The notes below the pieces were generated by a model. It did not search any database and was not told the DNA's origin. It was given only the letters and a program-made list of their open reading frames with translations. DNA of 64,000 bases, taken from contig JBEKEK010000020.1 of assembly GCA_050013875.1 (NCBI GenBank), positions 1 to 64,000 on the forward strand. Direction: 5' to 3'. Shown here piece by piece: positions 58,491-64,000 of this stretch (its first letter is position 1; each line of letters begins with the position of its first letter). The stretch comes from Trebonia sp050013875. Lineage in GTDB: Bacteria > Actinomycetota > Actinomycetes > Streptosporangiales > Streptosporangiaceae. The position numbers and the translations under genes are program-made.

Positions 58491-59371
58491 TGTGCGGCCC
58501 TCCTCCAGTTGGCGCGGAATCCGAGCAGGAAGATGCCGGTGATCCCACCGACGGCGGAGACAGCAACCATGAGCGTTCCGATCGCGTTGATTTCCGGCGA
58601 GAGGCCGAACTTGATCATGCTGTAGATGTAGACCGGCAGCGGCGGCGTGCCCACGCCGCTGGTGAGATAGGACGTCACGAAGTCGTCGAAGGAGAGCACG
58701 AACACCAGCAGCGCGGCGCCCACGATCGCCGACCTGATCTGCGGCAGCACCACAAGGCGGAGCGTCTGCAGCTCGCCGCAGCCCAGATCCCTGGCTGCTT
58801 CCTCGATCTCACGCCGCAGCCCGGTTATCTGGGTGCGCACGATTACGGTCACGTAGACCAGCGAGAACGTGATGTGGCTGATGGTGATCGTGAGGATGGA
58901 CAGCGTGATGTGCAGCTGGGTCGTGTAGATGAGGAACAGCGACGTGGCGGTGGCGATCTCGGGCGTGACCAGGGTGAGCAGCAGTATGCCGTTGGCCGGG
59001 CGCGACCACCGGCTCCGTGACCTGGTGAGCCCGAAGGCCAGCAGGGTCCCGACCACCGTGGCCACCACCGTCGTCAGCACCGCCACTTCCAGGCTCACCC
59101 GGATGGAGGCGAGGACGGCGCTGTCGTGGAACACGGCGGCGTACCAGCGCAGGCTCGGGTGGCCGAGCGCGGTCAGTGACTTCTGCGAGTTGAACGAGTA
59201 CAGCACTACGACGACCACCGGCACCAGCAGGAACAGCCCCGTCAGCCCGGTGACCAGCCAGAGTGCCGCGCGCCCGGCCGGCCAGCGCCGGCGGCGGCGC
59301 GGCAGCGGAACGCCGGCCGGCTGCCGGGTGGCGGGCAGCGGCTTGCCGGGGGCCGGCGAGTTAGCCAGCAC
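58487..59371 (-). CDS. PotC-type ABC transporter permease
   Basis: A 294-residue permease with six helices and the cytoplasmic ABC loop EIEEAARDLGCGELQTLRLV (EAA motif). With the PotB-type gene it forms the membrane channel of a spermidine/putrescine-type importer. It overlaps both neighbours by 4-11 bp. Confidence 0.9.
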   Translation of the reverse strand: MLANSPAPGKPLPATRQPAGVPLPRRRRRWPAGRAALWLVTGLTGLFLLVPVVVVVLYSFNSQKSLTALGHPSLRWYAAVFHDSAVLASIRVSLEVAVLTTVVATVVGTLLAFGLTRSRSRWSRPANGILLLTLVTPEIATATSLFLIYTTQLHITLSILTITISHITFSLVYVTVIVRTQITGLRREIEEAARDLGCGELQTLRLVVLPQIRSAIVGAALLVFVLSFDDFVTSYLTSGVGTPPLPVYIYSMIKFGLSPEINAIGTLMVAVSAVGGITGIFLLGFRANWRRAAQ

Positions 59372-60221
59372 GGTCCATCACCCCCCTCCTGACCAGCGGG
59401 CGGGCGGCCGCCATATAAGCGAGCGCGACGATGACGAGCACCGCGATGAGCAAGACGGTAAGACCGGCGCTGATGGGCAGGCCACCGGGCGTGGCGGCCT
59501 CGTTGGAGATGATGTTCCCGACCATGTACTGGTTGGGCGACCCGAGGAGCTGGGCGGTCGCGAAGTCGCCGATGGCCGGCAGGAAGACGAGCATCGAACC
59601 CGACAGGATGCCCGGCAGCGTGCACGGCAGGGTGACGTGCGCGAAGGTGGCGGCCGCGCTGCCGTACAGGTCCCGGCCGGCCTCGATGAGCGACCCGTCC
59701 AGCTGCTCGACCGATACATAGACGGCGAGCACCATGTACGGCAGGTAGCTGTAGGCAAGCCCGCCGATCACCGTGTAGGAGTGGCCGAGCAGGTTGACGT
59801 TGACGTTGGCCCCGAGCGCGTGCACCAGGCTGTTCAGCACCCCGCCCTGGCCGAGGATCTGGATCCACGAGTAGATCCGCACCAGGTAGTCCACCAGCCA
59901 CGGGACCAGCACGAGCAGAATGATCAGGTGGCGGTAGCGGCCGCCGTAGCGGGCGACCGTGTAGGCGGTCACGTAGCCGAAGACCAGGCAGACCGCGGTC
60001 GCGATGGCCGCGTACTCAAGCGAGCGCCACACGACGGACAGCACGTCCGGCTGGATGAGCTGGCTGTAGTTGCCGAAGTGCGTGCCGTAGACGGGCAGGC
60101 CGAGAATGTTGGTGGTGGCCAGCGACACCGCGACCACCACCGCCCAGGGGGCGACGAACAGCAGGAGCAGCCAGAGCGTGCCGGGCAGGAGCGCGATCCG
60201 CGCGAGCGTGGTCTGCCTCAT
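59361..60221 (-). CDS. PotB-type ABC transporter permease
   Basis: A 286-residue permease with six helices. The EAA loop is SLIEAGRDLYGSAAATFAHV, and LLLLFVAPWAVVVAVSLAT is the first helix. It works with PotC-, PotD- and PotA-type proteins of the same operon to import a polyamine-like or other cationic compound. Confidence 0.9.
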   Translation of the reverse strand: MRQTTLARIALLPGTLWLLLLFVAPWAVVVAVSLATTNILGLPVYGTHFGNYSQLIQPDVLSVVWRSLEYAAIATAVCLVFGYVTAYTVARYGGRYRHLIILLVLVPWLVDYLVRIYSWIQILGQGGVLNSLVHALGANVNVNLLGHSYTVIGGLAYSYLPYMVLAVYVSVEQLDGSLIEAGRDLYGSAAATFAHVTLPCTLPGILSGSMLVFLPAIGDFATAQLLGSPNQYMVGNIISNEAATPGGLPISAGLTVLLIAVLVIVALAYMAAARPLVRRGVMDRAG

Positions 60222-60246
60222 GACGCCACCTTCACGACATCACCGG

Positions 60247-61395
60247 CTACGCCTGCACCTTCAGCCACGCGCTGTTCCAGGCCGGCCGCTCGGACTCGGT
60301 CAGGCCCTGCTCCCACGCGCTCGGCTTGCTCAGCAGGTCCGTGCCGACCGACAGCCACTTGGCGTTCTTGACCACGTTGCCGTACGCGGACATGCCGGCC
60401 GCGGTGCCGACCGGGTAGCCGATGTAGTTGATGTTCGCGGTCATGTTCTCCGGTGCGAGCATGTAGTTGATGAACAGCATGCCGTTGCCCGGGTGCGCGC
60501 CCTTGCTCGTGATCGTCATCGTGTCGGAGTTGAACAGCTGCCCTTCCTTGCACAGCTCGAACTCCATCGTCGACGGGTCTTTGGCCGAGCTCAGGGCGGT
60601 GTACACGTTGCCGGTATAGGTGGGGATCATCGCGGCCTGGCCGCTGGCGATGGACTGGATCGTGTTGGTCGAGGCGAATCCGGCCAGCATGGGCTTGAGC
60701 TGGATCAGCGCGTTGGCGGCGGCGTCGAGGTCGGCGGCGCTCGGGTTGACGATCGGCTTGCCGAGGTGCATGAGCGCGATCGACAGCGCGACCTGCATGT
60801 CGTCGATCATGTAGACCCGTCCCGGCGCCGCGCTCGCGTGCTCCCACAGGTCAGACCAGGAGCCGCTCAGCTTGGGGAAGACGTCGCTGCGGTAGAAGAT
60901 GCCCATCGGGGCCATCGCGTACGGGACCGAGTACTTGGCCCCCGGGTCGTAGTACGGGCTCTTGAAGTAGCCGTTCACCTGAGACCAGTTCGACAGGTTG
61001 GCGTGGTCGAGCGGGCGCAGCAGCCCGGCCGGGATGATCTGCTGCAGGTACTCGGAGTTGGCGATCGCGACGTCGAACGGCTCGCCGGCCACCACCTTCT
61101 GCAGCTCGTCGTCGCCGCTGGTGATGTAGGTCTGGTTGACCGTGATCCCGTACTTTTTCTCGAAGCCGCTGATCGTCGACGGCGCGAAGTAACCCTGCCA
61201 GGCAAACAGGTCAAGCGTGGCGCCGTCCTTCTCGGCCTTGAGGCCGGCCGGCGAACTGCTCGCGGACCCGCCGGAGCTGCAGGCGGCGACCAGGCCGGCC
61301 ATCGCCGCGGCAAGCGAGCCGCGGAGCACGGTCCGCCGGTCAATGCGGCCCCTTGTCAGGCCCTGATCTGCCAGGCCACGACGGTTTTCATTCAT
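60247..61395 (-). CDS. PotD-type substrate-binding lipoprotein
   Basis: A 382-residue extracellular binding protein. The N-terminus has a twin-arginine sequence (DRRTVLRGS) and a lipobox at LVAACSS, so it is probably exported folded and lipid-anchored. The mature part resembles spermidine/putrescine binding proteins (LDLFAWQGYFAPSTISGFEK, KGAHPGNGMLFINYMLAPEN). Ligand identity is not visible. The end overlaps none of the neighbours, and the ATPase gene stop is 4 bp away. Confidence 0.9.
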   Translation of the reverse strand: MNENRRGLADQGLTRGRIDRRTVLRGSLAAAMAGLVAACSSGGSASSSPAGLKAEKDGATLDLFAWQGYFAPSTISGFEKKYGITVNQTYITSGDDELQKVVAGEPFDVAIANSEYLQQIIPAGLLRPLDHANLSNWSQVNGYFKSPYYDPGAKYSVPYAMAPMGIFYRSDVFPKLSGSWSDLWEHASAAPGRVYMIDDMQVALSIALMHLGKPIVNPSAADLDAAANALIQLKPMLAGFASTNTIQSIASGQAAMIPTYTGNVYTALSSAKDPSTMEFELCKEGQLFNSDTMTITSKGAHPGNGMLFINYMLAPENMTANINYIGYPVGTAAGMSAYGNVVKNAKWLSVGTDLLSKPSAWEQGLTESERPAWNSAWLKVQA

Positions 61396-62576
61396 TGGTC
61401 CCCCTCCTGCGTGTTTCCTGCGGACGCTGTGCTTCCTAACAACTCATGGGTCGCGAATGGCCGGGCGTTCTCCTCCAGCCAGGACAGCCAGACGTCATCG
61501 CCGCGGTCCGGGTGCCGCACGGACTCGCTGTTCTGCTGGAAGACGAGAACCTCGCCCGCCAGCCGGGTACTGACTAGGTAGGTGGTCGACGTGCCGAGGA
61601 AGATGACCTCGCTGACCCGGCCGCGCACCCGGGACGGGCGCTCCGGCATCTCGGTATCGAGCGTGATCTTCTCCGGCCGCACGGTGAACGACAGCTCGCT
61701 GCCAGCGGCAACCGGGCCCGCGGCAGTAACCACTACCCGTTCCATATCGGGCAGTTCGAGCTGCACCCGGCCGGCCGCGACGCTGCCAGCCCGGCCCGTG
61801 AGGACATTGGAAGCCCCGATGAAACCGGCCACAAAAGCGGTAGCGGGCTCGTCGTACACCTCGCGCGGCGTGCCGAGCTGCTCGATCCGGCCATTGCGCA
61901 TCACCGCGAGGCGGTCCGACATGGTCAGCGCCTCGCTCTGGTCGTGGGTCACGTAGATGAACGTGATCCCCATGTCGCGCTGGATGCGCTTGAGCTCGAT
62001 CTGCATCGACTGGCGGAGCTTGAGGTCAAGCGCGCCAAGCGGCTCGTCGAGCAGCAGCGCGCGTGGCCGGTTCACCAGCGCGCGGCCGAGCGCGACCCGC
62101 TGCTGCTGCCCGCCCGACAACTGCTTCGGCATCCGGCGCTCGAACCCGCCGAGCTGGACGATCTCGATGATCTCGGCTACCCGGGTCTTGAGCTCCGGCT
62201 TGGGCACGCCGCGGCGGCGCAGCCCGAACGCGATGTTGTCGTAGACGTTCAGGTGCGGGAAGAGCGCGTAGTTCTGGAAGACGAGGTTGACGTCGCGCTT
62301 GTCAGGACCGGACTCCGTCACGTCCTTCCCGTACAGCCGGACCACTCCCCTGGTCGGCTGCTCGAAGCCGGCGATGATCCGCAGCGTGGTCGTTTTCCCG
62401 CACCCGGAGGGGCCGAGCAGGGAGAAGAACTCACCGCCGCGGATCGTCAGGTCGACGCCGCGGACGGCGGCGAACTGCTCGCGGCCCGACTTGAACGTCT
62501 TCTCGATGCCGACAAGCTCAATGGCCGCCGTGGCGCCGGTGGCCCCTTCCTCTTCCTCCGCGGGCCGATCGCTCAT
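61392..62576 (-). CDS. PotA-type ABC transporter ATP-binding protein
   Basis: A 394-residue ATPase: Walker A GPSGCGKTTT, Q-loop NYALFPHLNVYDNIAFGLRR, signature LSGGQQQRVALGRAL, Walker B ALLLDEPLGALD, switch His in VTHDQSEALT, then a TOBE domain (LSFTVRPEKITLD). It powers the importer made by the following genes. The ATG at 62576 (MSDRPAEEE) is taken; a GTG at 62591 would add 5 residues and overlap the hydrolase stop. Confidence 0.92.
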   Translation of the reverse strand: MSDRPAEEEEGATGATAAIELVGIEKTFKSGREQFAAVRGVDLTIRGGEFFSLLGPSGCGKTTTLRIIAGFEQPTRGVVRLYGKDVTESGPDKRDVNLVFQNYALFPHLNVYDNIAFGLRRRGVPKPELKTRVAEIIEIVQLGGFERRMPKQLSGGQQQRVALGRALVNRPRALLLDEPLGALDLKLRQSMQIELKRIQRDMGITFIYVTHDQSEALTMSDRLAVMRNGRIEQLGTPREVYDEPATAFVAGFIGASNVLTGRAGSVAAGRVQLELPDMERVVVTAAGPVAAGSELSFTVRPEKITLDTEMPERPSRVRGRVSEVIFLGTSTTYLVSTRLAGEVLVFQQNSESVRHPDRGDDVWLSWLEENARPFATHELLGSTASAGNTQEGDQ

Positions 62577-62584
62577 GGTGGCTG

Positions 62585-63826
62585 TCAGCACGAGACCGCG
62601 ATGATCTTGTGCGGGATGGTGGACAGCGTGCGCGGGCCCGATGACTCGTAGACGATCGTGTCGAGCAGGCCGATGCCGACGATGCTCTCGTAGTTGGTGA
62701 CCATGCCCTCCTCAATGAGGCCGGGCTCGTCGTCGCTGTTCACCGTGAAGTGCCACTCGCCGACCCAGTCGGGCGGGAAGGCGATGCCAAGCTCGTAGCC
62801 GCCCACCCAGTACTGGCTGTTCAGGTGCCACACGCCACGGTCGGTGTAGTACTCCTTGAGCGCCCGGTTGAGGTCCTTGACCGGCGTGCCGACCTTGGCC
62901 ACTTCGCGGATCACGTCGTAGGCGCCGGCCAGGATCTCCATCATGGCGACCGCGGACTCCGGCGGCTCACCGAGGTAAAAGGTCATGTTCCGGTTGGCGT
63001 GGTACCGGTTGTAGACGCCGCACGGATCGACCTCGACGAAGTCGCCCTTGCTCAGCACCCGGCGGCCCGCGATCGAGTGGCCGACGCCGACCGTGCCGAC
63101 CGTCACCATCTCGTGGATCCCCGCGTGCTCGCCGCCCGCCCTGGCCATCGCGCCGGTCATCGCCGACCACGCGTCAAGTTCCGTCATTCCGGGACGGAGC
63201 ACCTCGGCCAGGTGCAAAATACCGATGTCACAGATCTCGGCCGCCTTCTCGATGTAGGCGATCTCGGCCGGCGACTTGCGCCTGCGAACCCGGCGGGCGG
63301 CGTCGGTGCCGTCGACCACCGTGGCGCCCGCTGCTTCCATGGCGGTCCGCAACAGGCGCCCGACGGCGACGTTGGGCACGTGGGCGTACTCCTCGACGCC
63401 GACCGTGCCGGCCAGCCAGCCTTCGGCGGCGAGTTCGCCGACGATAAACCCGAGCATGTCACTGCGCTGGTACCGAGGAAGGAGCCGGATATCTTCCGCG
63501 ACCGAGGTGCGGCGCAGCATCTCCGCGTGTTCCACGCCCTCGAACTGGATGAAGGTGTCGCTGTTCACGTTGACGGCCGTGCAGGTCAACGGCCGCCACT
63601 CGCGCGGCGACTGCGCTTTGTACCAGCGCAGCGTGAGCCCGTGCAGCCAGCACATCGCCTCGGGCGAGGAAAGCAGGAGCGTGTCGAGGCCGTCCGCTGC
63701 CATCGCTGCCCGCAGTTTGGCCAGGCGGCCGGCGTACTCCTCGCGGGAGAACGGGATTGACGGCGGCACTGCTTTCGACTGTTCGGTCACTTCGGCAACG
63801 AACTGCGCGATAGCGGACGCTTCCAC
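62585..63826 (-). CDS. Creatinase/DoeA-like (M24 fold) hydrolase
   Basis: A 413-residue pita-bread-fold protein. The N-terminal domain (EEYAGRLAKLRAAMAADGLD) and the C-terminal fold are M24, but the dimetal peptidase ligands are not kept: VEVDPCGVYNRYHANRNMTF and GGYELGIAFPPDWVGEW replace the usual Asp-Asp and His motifs. The PPDW segment is typical of creatinase and ectoine hydrolase (DoeA) relatives, which do not need metal and cleave C-N bonds. First gene of the importer operon, so it probably opens the imported substrate. Confidence 0.82.
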   Translation of the reverse strand: MEASAIAQFVAEVTEQSKAVPPSIPFSREEYAGRLAKLRAAMAADGLDTLLLSSPEAMCWLHGLTLRWYKAQSPREWRPLTCTAVNVNSDTFIQFEGVEHAEMLRRTSVAEDIRLLPRYQRSDMLGFIVGELAAEGWLAGTVGVEEYAHVPNVAVGRLLRTAMEAAGATVVDGTDAARRVRRRKSPAEIAYIEKAAEICDIGILHLAEVLRPGMTELDAWSAMTGAMARAGGEHAGIHEMVTVGTVGVGHSIAGRRVLSKGDFVEVDPCGVYNRYHANRNMTFYLGEPPESAVAMMEILAGAYDVIREVAKVGTPVKDLNRALKEYYTDRGVWHLNSQYWVGGYELGIAFPPDWVGEWHFTVNSDDEPGLIEEGMVTNYESIVGIGLLDTIVYESSGPRTLSTIPHKIIAVSC

Positions 63827-63935
63827 TGCCTCGCCTCCTTGGACACTCTGGTCGCTCTTGAGGTTCGATGATCGTATTGACGATTTCGCAGCATGTCAAG
63901 GTTTAACATAATGGAAACGCAAATTTGGAGGCGTA

Positions 63936-64000
63936 ATGTCGCGGAAACCGCAAAGCAGGGCAAACGGCGAGCCAGTCGAGCTGGACGACATCGACCGCCA
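63936..64000 (+). CDS. Lrp/AsnC-type regulator, cut by the window edge
   Basis: Only the first 21 codons are visible: ATG 63936, with TTGGAGG 5 nt upstream, then a short basic leader and VELDDIDR, the usual start of the Lrp/AsnC HTH. It is divergent from the creatinase/DoeA-like gene. In ectoine-degradation loci an AsnC-type regulator (DoeX) lies next to doeA, which fits this arrangement. The call rests on few residues. Confidence 0.55.
   Translation, partial: MSRKPQSRANGEPVELDDIDR

Noticed and set aside
57366..58625. Long plus-strand frame opposite the YtcJ amidohydrolase
   Set aside because: Antisense shadow of a high-GC gene with clear catalytic motifs on the minus strand; its own translation has no recognisable domain.

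Overview
The window is high-GC DNA with the gene style of a filamentous actinomycete: frequent GTG starts, ATGA/GTGA stop-start overlaps, a GPP34 protein, a SigE-type sigma factor, a StrR-like regulator and DrrAB-type export. The genus cannot be fixed from the sequence alone. No rRNA, tRNA or CRISPR array was recognised.

Layout. (1) 1-8.4 kb: a phosphotransferase, a broken IS630-type transposase, then a divergent catabolic block (MmgE/PrpD plus SDR on the minus strand; a double CoA-transferase, a small unknown protein and a second MmgE/PrpD on the plus strand). (2) 8.4-17.4 kb: mixed and partly decayed genes: a frameshifted secreted NucA/NucB-type nuclease, a DUF6461-like protein, a LuxR-type HTH gene without a normal start, a GPP34 protein with a His-repeat tail, a Nudix gene that has lost its Nudix box, a sigma factor with a membrane beta-propeller partner, a decayed HATPase gene, and two more MmgE/PrpD genes. 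(3) 17.5-41.2 kb: a compact biosynthetic cluster built only from freestanding parts: five carrier proteins, four ketosynthase-fold proteins, one condensation-domain protein, two AMP-forming ligases, a phosphopantetheinyl transferase, two glycosyltransferases, a DrrAB exporter, an orphan E1 alpha/beta 2-oxoacid dehydrogenase, an HPPD/HmaS-type dioxygenase, a PhyH oxygenase, a DUF3050 protein, an HpgT-like aminotransferase and a StrR/ParB-like regulator. No modular PKS or NRPS is present. This is the best candidate for an undescribed system. (4) 41.3-50.7 kb: an esterase, then a second catabolic block (an enoyl-CoA hydratase/riboflavin kinase fusion, a luciferase-like monooxygenase, an amidohydrolase, a TetR regulator, an enoyl-CoA hydratase, an acyl-CoA ligase and an acyl-CoA dehydrogenase). 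(5) 50.8-52.3 kb: a second TetR gene running into a graveyard of truncated genes. (6) 52.4-55.4 kb: a methyltransferase, a DUF2975/XRE pair and an EamA transporter. (7) 55.4-64 kb: a tight polyamine-type ABC transporter operon with a creatinase/DoeA-like hydrolase, an amidohydrolase and an FAD amine oxidase, facing an Lrp/AsnC-type regulator cut by the window edge.

How the parts connect. The two catabolic blocks (2.3-8.4 kb and 42.5-49.4 kb) share an operator-like palindrome, GTCAAC-N6-GTTGAC, found as pairs in three divergent promoter regions and in front of the TetR gene at 45948. This suggests one TetR-controlled acyl-CoA regulon whose halves are about 40 kb apart, with the biosynthetic cluster and decaying genes between them. 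In the biosynthetic cluster the carrier proteins, ketosynthases and ligases point to an acyl chain built on discrete ACPs, joined to another unit by the condensation protein, possibly with an aromatic unit derived from 4-hydroxyphenylpyruvate, then glycosylated and exported. The order of steps and the product are inference.
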